DNA of 64,000 nucleotides from Cristatella mucedo (lineage: Eukaryota; Bryozoa; Phylactolaemata; Cristatellidae), in assembly GCA_009760855.2 (NCBI GenBank), contig WPIO01000011.1:2530501-2594500 (forward strand), written 5' to 3'. The notes beneath the pieces were generated by a model. That model saw only the letters and a program-made list of their open reading frames with translations, was not told the DNA's origin and searched no databases. Each line of letters begins with the position of its first letter. The stretch's first letter is position 1. Position numbers and translations under genes: made by a program. This document shows, piece by piece, positions 10,850-22,290 of the stretch.

Positions 10850-10925
10850 AGAAAATTAAGAGACCCAAAAGTGAATGACAAAATCTTCAAATCGATGTGC
10901 TGCTTGATGGGAAGCCAGTGCACGT
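10850..10925 (-). mobile_element. LINE-1fam fragment
   Basis: On the minus strand this corresponds to the [19 protein letters not shown] region of the LINE reverse-transcriptase C-terminus, degraded. Plus-strand landmarks are CAAAAGTGAATGACAAAA and GGGAAGCCAGTGCACG. A short terminal-hairpin-like relic lies just before it at about 10778-10812. Confidence 0.6.
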
Positions 10926-10929
10926 CAGT

Positions 10930-12125
10930 GCAACGTTCACAACAAACAACAACGCTAGCTTCCGAGGTTTGCTCGAGCTGTCTTGCAGAGGATTACTTGT
11001 CTATCGCGGCTGTCGCAGCGTCTCGGGTCAGCTGAAACATTCGAGAATGCAGCTGCTCGAAAGAAGAACTGCTCGAGTACCGGTCGGAATGGATGCTAGC
11101 ACACCCACTGCCTGCAGGTTTCGGTGAGGACACAGTCGGGGCTTCGACCGAGAGAGCTGGCAATCGTGCAAGCTGTTGCTTGGACCAGTGACCTCATCCC
11201 ACTGTTCCGTGCTGTAGTGTCGGTCTTACCGACGTGCACACAAGGTGCAGCCCGACTCTTCATTGGCAGGTTAGAGTTTGGCAGCAGCTTCATGCTGTTC
11301 TGACCAGCTCTATCCGGAAATCAGGCAGTGACTCGTCGATCAGTGGACGCACATGCCTAGCATTTGTGTGGCAAAGGTCGTTTCACTACCTAGACATCAT
11401 GCAGCAGTTCCTTTGAATGTCTCATGTTCTAAAAACGTCTTTGCAGTAGCTTGAGGACTGCTACGCTGCTGGCCGGACGGCGACAGTACGGGCTGGAGCA
11501 GCAAAGCATCCTCGTATAGAATGAGCTGAGTCTGTCAGCTTGTATTTAATGCATTGCTGCATGATTCCCAGTTTTGCATATGCAGTCTGCTTTTCTTGTC
11601 TGACTTGCGATTCCGCACCTCGAATACAAACTATGAATATGAAAAACTTATATCATCCTATCGAACGGCATTTAGTGGCCAAAGAGCCTCATGGCCGGCT
11701 TCGAAGTGCTCGCTGCCCAAAGTCGTGCACCGGTCTAGTCCTTCGTCGGTTCTTTTCATTATCTGCTGCTGCCTGCTGCTCGAGAACGAAGAGCTGCTAC
11801 GGCAATTTCTCAGCTATTCAAAGGAGATTGTTAAATTAGCTGCTCTGATTAGATCTCAATCAGAATTCCACTGTGAGCAGGCAATTACGAATTGACTGAT
11901 CTCAGGATCTGGACACTAGAGCTGGACAGCAGTGAAGTGAGAGCAGGCTACTCACCGCTGCCTCAAGTTCGACCAGGAAAAAGAATTGAACTGCCTCATG
12001 CACATCTACGTAGCTGCAGCAGAGGAGCCACTGCTGCTCTCCCTCCGTTGCAGCGAGCAGTGCAGAATTGCCAGCTTCAAGTCTCGAACCCGTGACATGG
12101 ATCGAGAAGTGTGGACCCCCTACCA
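10930..12125. other. No gene recognised
   Basis: No recognisable exon or repeat consensus. Open frames such as 11554-11895 lack similarity or splice context and are judged chance. Confidence 0.4.
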
Positions 12126-12129
12126 TTAA

Positions 12130-12462
12130 GAATAATAACAATGATACATTTGTATAGCGCTCTCCCAGAACTTAATCTGTTTCTTGGCGCTTAACGTATG
12201 CTTTAAAGGAAGCATGATCACATGCTTAGTAATAGCATGCATCACGTTAACAAGGATAACATGGTTAGAGGTGGCATGCACGAGATCAGCATAGTTGGTG
12301 GCCGCATGTCCAGTGTCAGCACACGTAAGCACACAAGGGACGAACCACAAGGGCCCACTAAATGCGTGAAAAATAAGTGTGTTTTAGCTTCTCTTTAAAT
12401 TTTGTCAAGTCAGGGGATGACGTGACGTCAGTCGGAAGTAATTTCTAGGCTTTAGGCACATA
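12130..12462 (-). mobile_element. LINE-1fam 3' end
   Basis: A diverged 3' terminus in minus orientation: the hairpin at 12155-12195 (AGCGCTCTCCC...GGCGCTTAA), then the 3' UTR (CATGGTTAGAGGTGGC) and the last codons of the ORF. It abuts the next copy at its (AAT)n. Confidence 0.75.
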
Positions 12463-12832
12463 ATAATAATAATAATAATACAGTGGTGTTGCACCATCAG
12501 AGAACTTGAATCTCTTTCTAGGCACATTACGTGTGCTGCAAAGGAAGCATGATCGAATGGCTAGGGGTAGCATTATCAATGACAATAAGAATATGCTAGC
12601 TGATTTAACAGCCTCATCTGTATAACGACAGAAAGGCCTTTACGGCCATCACTACTGCTTGCAGTGGCACTACAGAATCACCCACCGCAAGATTCTAAGC
12701 CACGTCTTTCGGTCGTGAAAGGCAACATCACCAATGACAACAAGCACAACATGGTTAGAGGTGACATAGACAGTGTCAGCATGCAAATATGGTGGTTAGG
12801 GGCAGCGTGCATAGTGTCAGCACTCATACGTA
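12463..12832 (-). mobile_element. LINE-1fam 3' end interrupted by SINE-A
   Basis: (AAT)n, hairpin and 3' UTR run from 12463 to 12589. The 3' UTR resumes at 12732 (CAATGACAACAAGCACAAC...GTTAGAGGTGACATAG). A SINE-A fills the gap and is flanked by a 13-bp target-site duplication. Confidence 0.8.
12590..12731 (-). mobile_element. SINE-A inserted in a LINE, with TSD
   Basis: A minus-oriented SINE-A (GCTGATTTAACAGCCTC...GGCCTTTACGGCC...CACCGCAAGATTC) sits between 12577-12589 (CAATGACAATAAG) and 12732-12744 (CAATGACAACAAG), a 13-bp direct repeat with one mismatch, as expected of target-primed insertion. The tRNA-like 5' part is shortened. Confidence 0.8.
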
Positions 12833-13439
12833 CACTCCTTTACTTCTGGAGAGAACTGAAGCAACTTTCGCCCAGTCTCACTTCCACAGCTCTTATCAAA
12901 GTCGCCGTACTGAGTAGTGGCAAACTAGCTACAACCAATTGCAAGGCAGTCAGCTTGTACTTGCACCGCTAGTATGCTGTCACCGATTGCGGCAGGTTCA
13001 GTGTGCACACTGCAATGACACTGCTTCTGCCAAGTAGGCAGCCTGCTTTGTCATTCAGCGAATCTTAATTCGCTCTGCCCTCACTTCATGTTCACGCCGA
13101 CCTAATGTGCCAGGACTTGCGATGCAAAGTGGCTGTCTCTTTCCAGTTTAAATCCTCCCAGCCAGAGCTTCTCTCTTTGCCTCGTTAATTTCTCATGTGT
13201 CTTGGAGCTCAAGTACTTGATTGTCCATCACTCCTCGAGATCCTTATTCTCGAAATGGCCAGAGGGCTCAAAATATTAGCATCTCTAAAGCTTAATGGCT
13301 TCCAGTTGATCAACAGATACAGAGCGAACTGTTTAACGCTGACCCACAAGGCCAAGGCCACGGACACCACAAGGCCAAAGCCACGTCTTGGTTCCTTCAT
13401 ACCTAGCTGCACCAGTTTCAGCCTCCTCAGGTCCTCATG

Positions 13440-13600
13440 GACAATAAATTAGCTGTTTCATTCCTCTACTTACAGACCGTTGGTCACAGAGGCAATTTTT
13501 CTGCAGGTCGTAGACTGTGGAGCTCACTTCCACAATTCTTTCTCACTTCCACAATTCTGCCGATTGGCACGATTTCCTGTGCTTTGCCTCCTCTCTAGCT
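13440..13600 (+). mobile_element. Degraded LINE C-terminal fragment
   Basis: The stretch GGTCGTAGACTGTGGAGCTC then ACTTCCACAATTC reads as the xRLWSSLPQF motif, the C-terminal 'LWNSLP' signature of CR1/L2-type ORF2. It resembles 63170-63310. A short local duplication of TTCTTTCTCACTTCCACAA-type sequence is present. Confidence 0.45.
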
Positions 13601-13861
13601 GCCTTCCACGCTCTCGCGAGTCGTATCAGCCGATGGATGCAAGCCCTTTCCTCTAAGCAGCCGGGCGAGCCTGCGAAAACCGCTTCGAACGTCGGGCTGG
13701 AGCTCAACGTTCGAGCTGCGTTGCGATGGCTTCGAGCAAGCTGATTCTGACCGGCCGCCGAAGCCTGCAAGGCATGCAGCCTCAGACTCAGCCGTCGAGA
13801 TCTCGTCCGTGTACGGTCAGCGACGACCGCAACTGCAATATCCCCCAGTAGCATTAACATA

Positions 13862-13975
13862 ATAATGTACTGTAATTAATTTCTATAGCGCCCTCTGAGA
13901 ACTTAATCTCTATCCGGATGCTTCATGTGTGCCACGGGGCTCGAGCCCGCGAACTCGGTCATCACGTGCATTCAT
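13862..13975 (-). mobile_element. SINE-B
   Basis: Reading plus to minus: ATAATAATG tail, the LINE-like hairpin (ATAGCGCCCTCTGAGAACTTAATCTC, last part GGATGCTTC), then the tRNA-like B-box region (GGGGCTCGAGCCCGCGAAC). The A-box half is missing. Confidence 0.65.
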
Positions 13976-15050
13976 CGTGACCTCGGTCGCTCGGACTTCA
14001 AGCGATGTTGAAGTAAACGCGCCAGACTCGTTGCACGAAGGTTCAAGTCTCGCTCCTCCTGGAGTCCGAAAATGCGTCCCAGCCGCCGCAGCCACCGCCA
14101 CCGCCGGTTTCTCAAAATGCCTGCTGACGCAAAACCAGAGACGTCCTCTACGTTCGGACGACCGCTTCGGCGTACGTGCTCGCAGCCACTCGTCAAGTGC
14201 GGAGCGCCCTGGGCGACGCCCCCTCCCCCCGGTTGACCCAGTGGCAGCATAACCACAGCGAGGGCGGGGCGGGGCTCGCGCAGGCGCTCTTTGGCGGCGT
14301 TGGCGACGCATGGCGACGCGACGCCTGCTCGGCATTCGCGGGACGGTCGACGGGGCGCGGTAGAAGGCAACGGCAGCGGCTGCAGCCGATGTCCGACGCT
14401 GTCCGCACAGACTCGGCAAGGTGTCCGCTCGGGTTCGTATTCTCTAGAGCACTGCTGCGGCGACTGACCTGTGTCGGTCCGCGACCAGCGACTGCTCCGC
14501 CCGGGGTATGGCGGGCGCGCACGCGCCCGACGCCGGGCGCGTACCGCCCGGGGCGGGCGGGGGGAGTAGCCGGCAGCGGCGAGAGGGCGTCGGATCCTCG
14601 CGGGACCTCTGACGCGCTGCCGGCGTCCGTTTGTGAAGCTGCTGCCTGAGGTTATTGGCATTTCACACGAACGGACTATCGCCAGCGCCCGAGGCGTGCG
14701 TCCGAGCGCGGCTGCCTCGTCTGCGGGCGACGCCGGACGGCGCGGGTCGCGGCGCCGGCGCGGCGTTCGCCCGCCCTGCCCCGCCCTCCTCGCCCCCCCC
14801 CGGTCATCGCGTCGCGCTTGTGGCGGAGCCAACGGAAGCCGAGAGTCCCGAGTCCTGCGCAATGTGGGCGTAGGACTCGCGAATGCGCACTAGTCGCTGT
14901 CGGGACGCTGCGCACTGGGGCGAGCCGCGGGCCGCAGGCCGCCGCCGCCGGTAGCTCCTCGCGACTCGCTCGTCCGGCGCCGGCCGGCGGCCTGCGGCGG
15001 CCGGCGATCGAACGCTAGCCGCGGCTTAATGTGCGTGTGCACGCGCTGAC
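13975..15050. other. GC- and CpG-rich block
   Basis: About 1.1 kb of strongly GC-rich sequence with many CpGs, unlike the flanks. Very long overlapping open frames on both strands (for example the minus frame 13972-14862) are Arg/Pro/Ala-rich, as expected of random GC-rich DNA. No recognised protein. It could be a CpG-island promoter of a gene not otherwise visible. Confidence 0.5.
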
Positions 15051-16300
15051 CATTTCACGCCCTTTTATGCCTGCTCGTGGGCGATCCACCGAATTGTGGC
15101 CTTTGATTTGGGCCACTCACTACTCTTCGATGTGTATCAGGGGCGGGTCCTTGTTCTATTAGCGCCGGCCCGCGAGCTTAAAATGCGCCTCTGAGGACTT
15201 GGCGTGTAGTGCGGCCGCCCTGTATTCGCTGACCGTCGGCGCACCGTTGGGAAAATACATATTTAGAAATAATATTTAGAATAATAATAATATTTAGAAA
15301 GTTATTCCGGCGGCTGCGCGGCCTACAGCAATGCTGATTGAGTACTTGCACGTCCGCGACGGCTTCGTAAATAGGCTGCTTATCACGGAGCGCAGACTCG
15401 ATGTGCTCCCGTCCGAGAGTGGCTTAAGCACGTCTATGGCCTGCGCCCTTATCAACACTTTTCTTCGTCAAAGGACCAAGCTATAAATACACATCAGAGA
15501 GCAGTTGCCGCCAATCAAAGGCAATAACTCTTCAGTGGCTGGTCCGCAAGCAGACATCAAAGGGTCACAGAATGCACGACGCATGAACATTAGGCCACAG
15601 CTAGCCTCATTCGCAACGTCTGGTTGAGCGTTATTCCAGATTCCCCCTATGACCCAAAAATGGCATCTAATCGCCGAATAGCCAACTCTTGGTTGGAGTA
15701 GATTTCAGCGGTGCATGCAAGATTTCGACGCGACCTCCTCGTACTTCTTGCTTGTATCCTTCTCTGCTAATACTAATACTAATAATAGATAGATAGTTTG
15801 AGTAGCACCCTGAAGTGAGCTTAATCTCTATCCAGGTGCTCTACAGCTCACTGCGAGAGCATCAATAACCAAGGGTCAATGCCATGCACAATATTGTGCT
15901 TACAGACACATGCAGAACGAAGACAGTATTGATACATTGGTGTTCAAAAGATCAGCAGATTATGACTGCGAGATATTGCGCGTTGTTTCTGAATTAGAAT
16001 GAGTAGGAGTATGTTATTTAGCAATCTACGTTTTGGCGGCACAAAGCCACGTACATCTTTAGTGAGTAGGGCACGTATCGTTAAGCCAAATAGTTCCGCG
16101 TGACCCTAGACGGCGTACCAGTTGCTTCTCGCTACGACTGCTGGCGCTAGACGCCCTTTAACCCTCGGTCGCTGTCGATTGGATTTCTTTACCTAGCAGA
16201 TTTGGATAATATTAAATTTAATATTAATATTAAATAATAATATAATTTAATATTAACATATATTGATAATATATTAAATCTATCTAATAATATTATTACC
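15050..16300. other. No gene; one LINE/SINE tail relic
   Basis: Mostly featureless. At 15775-15850 a minus-oriented terminal-hairpin relic (AGCACCCTGAAGTGAGCTTA, GGTGCTCTAC) marks an old LINE or SINE-B tail. Positions 16,190-16,300 are AT-rich, built of short AATATTAA-type repeats. Confidence 0.5.
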
Positions 16301-16311
16301 CTTAGGTATTA

Positions 16312-17033
16312 ACGTTTTTCCATGCATTTGTGACATCCCCTCTCGACTTCTGCAACTCACTGCTTACTGGCCTACCAGCATGTCCGATCAGGCGATTGCA
16401 GCTGGTGCAAAACTCAGCAGCTAGGCTTGTCTGTCGTGAGCGTCGCAGTTGCCACATTACTCCACTTCTCGCCGACCTGCACTGGCTACCAGTCAAGCAA
16501 CGGATTGATTTCTAGGTTTTGTCGCTCACTTTTAGGTCACTTCATTCTTTGGCTCCAGCCTATCTCTCAGACCTACTCCCCCACCAGGCCAAGCATCGTA
16601 CCACCTGCTTTTCGGAATCCAACAGTTTATGAATACCTCGTACAAACCTCAAACCCTTGGAGACCGTGCATTTAGTTCGTATGCTCCCAAAGCCTGGAAC
16701 TGCCTCCCGACCTGCGTCAGAACATCCCCTGACCTGACCGCATTTAAAAGGAACGCAAAAACACGCATATTTAGGACAGCATTTAGTGGGTCCCTGTAAT
16801 TCGTCCTTCATGTGCTTATGCGTGCTGACACTGTGCATGCTGCCACTAACCACATTTGCATGCTGACCCTGTGCATGTCACGCCTAACCATGTTATTCAT
16901 TTTGTTTTTCAAGCATGATTTTACTCACCATTTCAATTGCATTTCCCTTTGCAGCAAATGTAAAGCGCCTAGAAAGAGATCGAGTTCTCTGAGGGTGCTT
17001 TATCGAGTGCATTATTATTATTATTATTCATTG
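16312..17033 (+). mobile_element. LINE-1fam, 5'-truncated copy
   Basis: Begins in the reverse-transcriptase domain ([19 protein letters not shown], then [16 protein letters not shown] and [16 protein letters not shown]), hits a stop, continues in frame-shifted form through SYAPKAWN, and runs into a full 3' UTR, hairpin at 16958-17003 and (ATT)n. It is dead but one of the best-preserved 3' halves. Confidence 0.9.
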
Positions 17034-17461
17034 CCGACGCGTTCGCACCCGTCGGCCCAAGCGCAGGCGCAGCCGCACTGCTGGCACTTGCTGCGAGTCG
17101 GCCATGATGACTTGCACAGCGACCAGCGCTTTGCTTTGTTTGCGCCATCAGAGCCGCCACAGCAGCAAGTTCGTGTCATTCGGTGCCGGAAGTGTCGAAT
17201 AATTGCCGACGACCCTTAGCAACAGCCATCTTACGCTAGTCTAATTGCTCGCGACAATAGCGGCGAGCAGTGCCTGCCGGAACAAGCGGAATATACTCCA
17301 CATTCGCTTGATTGAGGCAGAAGCACTGACGTTGGTATTGAGCGCCTGAAAGCTGAGGCCTCCGTGGCTCTGAAGCTCCGGCCTCCGTCGCTCCGTCGCT
17401 CTGTCGCTTGGCGCTTCGACAGCTGGAGCACATTTGTACGCCAACAGGCGTAAAGTAAAGG

Positions 17462-17570
17462 CCAAGCTGATTCGACAGCCTCATCTGCGTAGCTGCAGAA
17501 GAGGCCGAGCAGTTATCACTCCTGCTTTAAGCGGGTACCAAGGAGTCACCCCACACTCATGACAAGATCC
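17462..17570 (-). mobile_element. SINE-A relic
   Basis: CAAGCTGATTCGACAGCCTCATCTGCGTAG...GCAGAAGAGGC...CACTCCTGC resembles the 3' half of SINE-A on the minus strand, strongly diverged. Confidence 0.5.
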
Positions 17571-18125
17571 AGGGGCTACAGTGTTCAACATATTAGTTTG
17601 ATGTCTAAAGCACACCTGTCTGGCTTGAAGCCACGAGTAAAACCGATCTCCTGTCTCTGGAATGGGGCTTTTTAAGGACTCAGGCGAATCTATTGCTGAA
17701 CTTGTGCGAGTTGAGAGCCGTGCTCAATCGTACTCGCTGAGAGAATTGCTGGATAGTTTCGTGCTGACGTTGCCCCGGCAACTGTGAAGTCAAATGGCAG
17801 CTCGATGGGCAGCGAGACTCGCAGCTGAGCGGCGTCCTTAGGAAGTACTCTGCATACCTGCCTGTTACTAGAGTGGGCTCAAAGCGTACAAAGCACACTA
17901 AGTGTACGAGCTCTAAGCATACTAAGCTAAGCGTGAGTCCAGAGCAAAAGTTGAATGAATCCCGAGTTCCGGCTAAAGGCCACCAGCATTGGGTTGAGAG
18001 TAATGCTGAGATTACTACGAGTTCGGAACTAGACTGATGACGACATCAGGATTAAACTCACTGCAATTAATCTTGGTGTCTAGTGCGACAAGTTGACCCC
18101 TGTAGCACAGGTGAAGGCCTTAGTT
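17570..18125. other. No feature recognised
   Basis: No exon, repeat consensus or tandem structure could be supported. Confidence 0.4.
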
Positions 18126-18962
18126 TACTCTTCACTTGGTTAAATCGGTAATACCGGTGCCTAGCATGGCGGGAAGTAGTTCGGCTGGAGCCAGAAAATG
18201 AAAGGATCTAAAAGTGAGTGACAGAATTCTAATGTCGATGCGCTGCTTGACAGGGAGCCAGTGAAGGTCAGCAAGGAGTGGTGTGACGCAGCAACTGCGA
18301 CGCTCGTGACAGGCAAACCTAGCTGCAGAGTTTTGCACCAATTGTAAGCTCCTAATTGCACAGGCCAGTAGACCAGCAAGTAGAGATTTGCAGAAGTAGA
18401 AACGGGATGTAACAGATGCATGGAAAAATTTAGTATCCATGTCTAAGCATGCCCGAATTTTAGCAATGTTGTGTAGCTGAAAGTAGGCAGACTTTACAGT
18501 GAGGCTGATACGCTGTCTAGCTCAAGGTCACTTTAGACCAGGACATCTAGATTGAGTGCAAAGCAACACGAGATATGCTGGCAGAGCCCGTTTTGAGCAT
18601 TAAGGTTTCAATTTATGAGTCCCACTTGGTTTGCCCATAACTGGTAAGTTGATCTTACCGCCTTTTTTATTTGAGAAAGTTTGCTGCCATCCATGCGCAG
18701 CAGTACATCCAGAAAGGGAGTTGAGAAACTTCCTAGAGCTGGATGGCTGGAAAGAATAAAGCAAAGGTACAGCTTAGTGTAATCAGCATAGAAATGAAAG
18801 CTTATGCTGTACATGACATCGGAAAGAGAAAAACTATAACCCGTGAAAAGAACCGGACCTAGCACAGAGTCCTGATTTACCCCATACTTCGGTAGTTCGT
18901 CGGATGATCTTTGTCCGTTCCCATCAATACTCTGGATTCTCTCACTGAGATATGACTTAAAA

Positions 18963-19095
18963 CAGCGGTTAAGGTGCTCGCCCCGACCAATGTCTGGCTA
19001 AGGTCGTGGGCTCGAGCCCCGAGGCATATGTGAAGCGCCTGAATAGTGATTAAGTTCTCGTAGGCTGCTGTACAAATGAATTATATTTACTTATA
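18963..19095 (+). mobile_element. SINE-B inserted in the LINE reverse-transcriptase region
   Basis: CGGTTAAGGTGCTCGCCCCG (start of the tRNA-like part), a B box in GTGGGCTCGAGCCCC, then the LINE-like tail (ATGTGAAGCGCCTGAATAG...ACAAATGAATTAT) and a T-rich end. On either side the LINE coding sequence is contiguous: ...LGITGTALQW before and FKSYLSERIQSI after. This defines the insertion. Confidence 0.85.
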
Positions 19096-19272
19096 TATAT
19101 TTTTTTAACCATTGTAGTGCAGTGCCAGTGATGCCCAGGTGAGATGGTAGGCGCTCGAGACGTACTTAGTAATCAATGGTATCAAACGCTGCCGAAAGAT
19201 CGAGCAAAACAAGCAGTGAGACTTTACCTAAGTCTGCATTCCTGAGAAGATCGTTATAAGCCGCAGCCAGTG

Positions 19273-19440
19273 CTGAATCTGTGGAGTGATTAGCTGAATC
19301 TGTGGAGTGATTAGCTGAATCTGTGGAGTGATTAGCTGAATCTGTGGAGTGATTAGCTGAATCTGTGGAGTGATTAGCTGAATCTGTGGAGTGATTAGCT
19401 GAATCTGTGGAGTGATTAGCTGAATCTGTGGAGTGATTAG
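19273..19440. repeat. 8 x 21-bp perfect tandem repeat
   Basis: Eight identical copies of a 21-bp unit (CTGAATCTGTGGAGTGATTAG phase). On the minus strand each unit encodes NHSTDSA in frame, the conserved 'NHST(E/D)(T/S)A' motif of CR1/L2 reverse transcriptase, so one codon block of the LINE was expanded to (NHSTDSA)8. Confidence 0.95.
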
Positions 19441-20774
19441 CTGTCCAACAGATTGGAGCTTGTTTGCTATGTTTTAAGTTTCAACGTAAGAGTTCAGCTG
19501 GTTTGTCACAACCGGTTGCAGTGCCTTTGGTTGGGACGATAGTTTCGAGACCGGGCGGGAGCTGCTCAAATTGTCTTGGTCTAGCATTGCTTTCTTCATT
19601 AGTGGCTTAACGACGGCCTTTTTGAAAGGGACAGGGGCACGATCTTGAGGCTAATTACATATTTATTACGTAAGGTATGCTTGGAAGCAGCCGATCTATG
19701 CATCGTAGAAGTAGAAATGTGGGTATGGCGTCTAGAGGACAAGTAGTCATATTTTATTTGTAAATGAATATCAGGATGATGTCACTAGTGGCCTCTTCGA
19801 ATGCAGACATTGATGTGTGCCTGGATTTGACGGAGGAAAGTCCCGCAGGGTTCTTATTGAGCGGCAGTGATGATATAGACGTGATGCTGCTACCTGAAGC
19901 ATGGACTCTCTGATCTTGTCTATCTTGCTGGTAGCTTAGGGATAGACTTTCTGATCTTGCCTTTCTTGCTGACAAATAAACTAGAGAAGCAATTAGCTTG
20001 ATCGCCACACGGCTCACTAGGTGAAGAGCTAACCTGAGAGCGGTTAAGGAGATAGTTGATCATGGGCATCGGAATTTTTAAATTGTGCATCAGTGATTCA
20101 ACAATATTTTTGTAGAAGCTTGACTTAGCCTTAGATAGATTGGATTGATATGATGTACAGAAGTTTTCATATGATTATCGGTGGAAATTCAGTTCTGATT
20201 TGGGTGTGCTTTCTCGAGCTTTCCCTTAGTAGACCTAGCTAGTTTACTAAATCCGGTAAACCACAGGCCGTCTGGGAGAGGGCTCACGAAGCGCCTAGTC
20301 AGAGGCTGAGTCTTTGAGCATGTCAGCTAGTGTCGTTTTGTAGCATTGTACGCGTGACGACAGGTCGGAAGGGGGATTGAGCAGCAGGGGCGAATAGGAT
20401 ATTCTCTCTCGGGCAGCATCGATGTCAAAGGTTGTCTGAGGTTCCACGATTCACAGGAGACTTTTGATTCGGAGGAGGGCGCATACTGTAGACTGAATGG
20501 GATTTGCATGTGGTCACATAAGCAGACTTTGGTAGTAATAGGTGACGACAGCATACAGTCGTTGGGGAAAATTTGGTTGCCTGTATGACCATTAATGTGA
20601 GTAGGGTCGTGCACATGAGCCACAAGAGAAAGCGAGTCAATTAGTTCACAAATTTGGCGCTGAAAGCGTCAGATAAGTTCGCAATGAATGTCAAAACCAC
20701 CCGCTACTAGAAAAGATCAAATTCTTGCACGCAGAATCAAAATGAAACCAGAACAATTGAAGTGAACCAGGTCT

Positions 20775-21300
20775 CGGTTCCTGGGGGTGGGGTGGGCGAT
20801 ATATCATGGCCATCAAGGGCAGCTTGTTATCGGATGAACTCAAAACAAGAGATTCGAAGGATTCGAACTGCGAACAATTCGAATTTGAGGGAGGAACGAA
20901 ATAATGTCTTGTGCACCCTCAGCGAATCAACTCGTTATGCGGGTGCCTTGAAACTCGCCTCGAGAGAATAAGTTTCAAATATCACGAGCCCTTGCTGTCT
21001 GCTGCGATCGTATTCTTGGCAGTAATAAATTAAAGGTCAGTAAACGGGGTCACGCAACGAGCGAGCCCGCAAGGCTTTGCCGAAATTCACAATGAGAAAA
21101 AGGGTTATGCCCAATCAGTCCCGAGAGGGAGTATAGGTTGTTGAACACATGCTTCCGGTGCTGAATGTAAGCATTGTTTCAATTCTCGCATTCCAACATT
21201 TGACTCACCCTACGATGTCCGAATACCTTCGGGCATTGTCTATCGCAGAGGCAACCAACCGAGTATATGCTCTTGACGAGCACTTGCATCGGGCACAGAC
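20775..21300. other. No feature recognised
   Basis: No exon or repeat could be supported. A 69-codon frame at 20762-20971 has no family resemblance. Confidence 0.4.
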
Positions 21301-21324
21301 AGATTGAATCCCAGCAAATTGAAA

Positions 21325-21405
21325 GAGCCGAGAGACAGAGATCGAGTTCTCTGAGGGCGTTTTATCAAGTGTGCTGTTATTATAATTGCTATTATTATAA
21401 GCAAC
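21325..21405 (+). mobile_element. LINE-1fam 3'-terminal relic
   Basis: The half hairpin GAGATCGAGTTCTCTGAGGGCGTTTTATCAAGTG is followed by an irregular ATT-rich tail (GTTATTATAATTGCTATTATTA). Confidence 0.65.
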
Positions 21406-21531
21406 TGGGTTCGGCTGAATTAATGATCTCAAAATCTGAGACATCCCGTCTGCTCTAGTACGTAGGTGCTTGGCTTATGCGATCACCCCTGTGCAGCGGT
21501 CAGCTTTCTACCGCGATTGCCGCCACTTCAG

Positions 21532-21703
21532 GTGAACCTTGCAGAGTTGAAGCCAATGGAGTCAAGGAAAGTGCACCCGGCAGCCGGAGACGGAAGTGTA
21601 TCTGGTACTACTGAAAGCTCTGACTTTCATCAAGAACAGCAGAGTAGCCAGCAGTCTGTGCAAAAGTCGTTGGGAAAACGCGAATCGATATTGCACAAAC
21701 GAA
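21532..21703 (+). CDS. Candidate 5' exon, possibly of the SSUH2 gene
   Basis: Bounded by an acceptor-like CCACTTCAG and a strong donor GAA|GTGAGT, with an open frame throughout and an internal ATG at 21556 (MESRKVHPAAGDG...). The encoded stretch is Ser/Gln/Lys-rich with no recognised domain. It ends in phase 1. The acceptor at 24,380 opens an extended version of the first SSUH2 coding exon that needs exactly phase 1 (joined ...ILHKR-K-WEPGMGRK). If used, the protein would be about 439 aa instead of 385. Phase agreement alone has a one-in-three chance, so this is tentative. Confidence 0.35.
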
Positions 21704-22290
21704 GTGAGTTACCGTGACCTTGATAAGTAAAATTTTTCTTCTCCCTTACCCTATGCTGCGACCAAGACTTTTGCCTGTCGACGACCTCTGTCGGATCTGT
21801 TGCAGGTTGCCCGGTTGCTCGCTGCTTGCCTATGCTTGCGTCTTTCTACTTTTATTAAATGCGCTAGAAAGCGTTGCATGCATGTTTCCGCAAACGCTAA
21901 AAGGCTTCGAGATTTCATTCGAAATGAGACTCGTCCGTAAGCATACGTTTCATGCCACGATGGAGCGTCTAGTGCAAGCTAGTACCATGGATGTTCCCCA
22001 TAAGCGCTTCGCTTACACGCGTGCCCCACAATGAAAAGGAACCCCGACGTATAACCGGTGGGCGGTTGCAATTCCTGTATATTATATGCGATGTCATACG
22101 CAATAACCTGTAGAGTGAGAATGCACTGTCCAATTTTTGAAAGGAAACTGAAGGCACAGGGAAGCGTCTCTCAGCTGGATTCCGCGAACGACCTTAATTC
22201 AAGTGCGGATTACATCTAATTATAGTGACCGACCCTTCACTTTGTTTTGTGTAGGCACTTTGCTTATGGCTGTCGTGGTTAAAGTTATTA

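Larger units (their letters stand above)
18130..20770 (-). mobile_element. LINE-1fam, longest copy (endonuclease end + reverse transcriptase)
   Basis: On the minus strand the pieces run in the order of a CR1/L2-clade ORF2. The APE-endonuclease C-terminal part comes first (LVAGGFDIHCELI, a degenerate GDFNIH, then VHDPTHINGHT and SDH-like CDHMQIPF near 20,500-20,720). Next is the RT N-terminal part (AVVKPLMKK near 19,590; NHSTDSA motif 19,273-19,440; LLVLLDLSAAFDTID near 19,160-19,230). The catalytic box at about 18,790 is FHFYADYTKLY, where YADD has become YADY. The copy ends near 18,130 with [11 protein letters not shown]. Many stops and frameshifts show it is dead. It is interrupted by a SINE-B and an 8 x 21-bp expansion. 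The usual 3' UTR and ATT tail are absent. Confidence 0.85.

Noticed and set aside
13972-14862. 296-codon minus-strand open frame
   Set aside because: Arg/Pro/Ala-rich with equally long frames on the other strand, as expected of GC-rich DNA. No domain, splice context or conserved motif is seen.
19273-19440. CRISPR-like array of direct repeats
   Set aside because: The units are contiguous with no spacers, lie inside a retrotransposon ORF, and the genome is eukaryotic.
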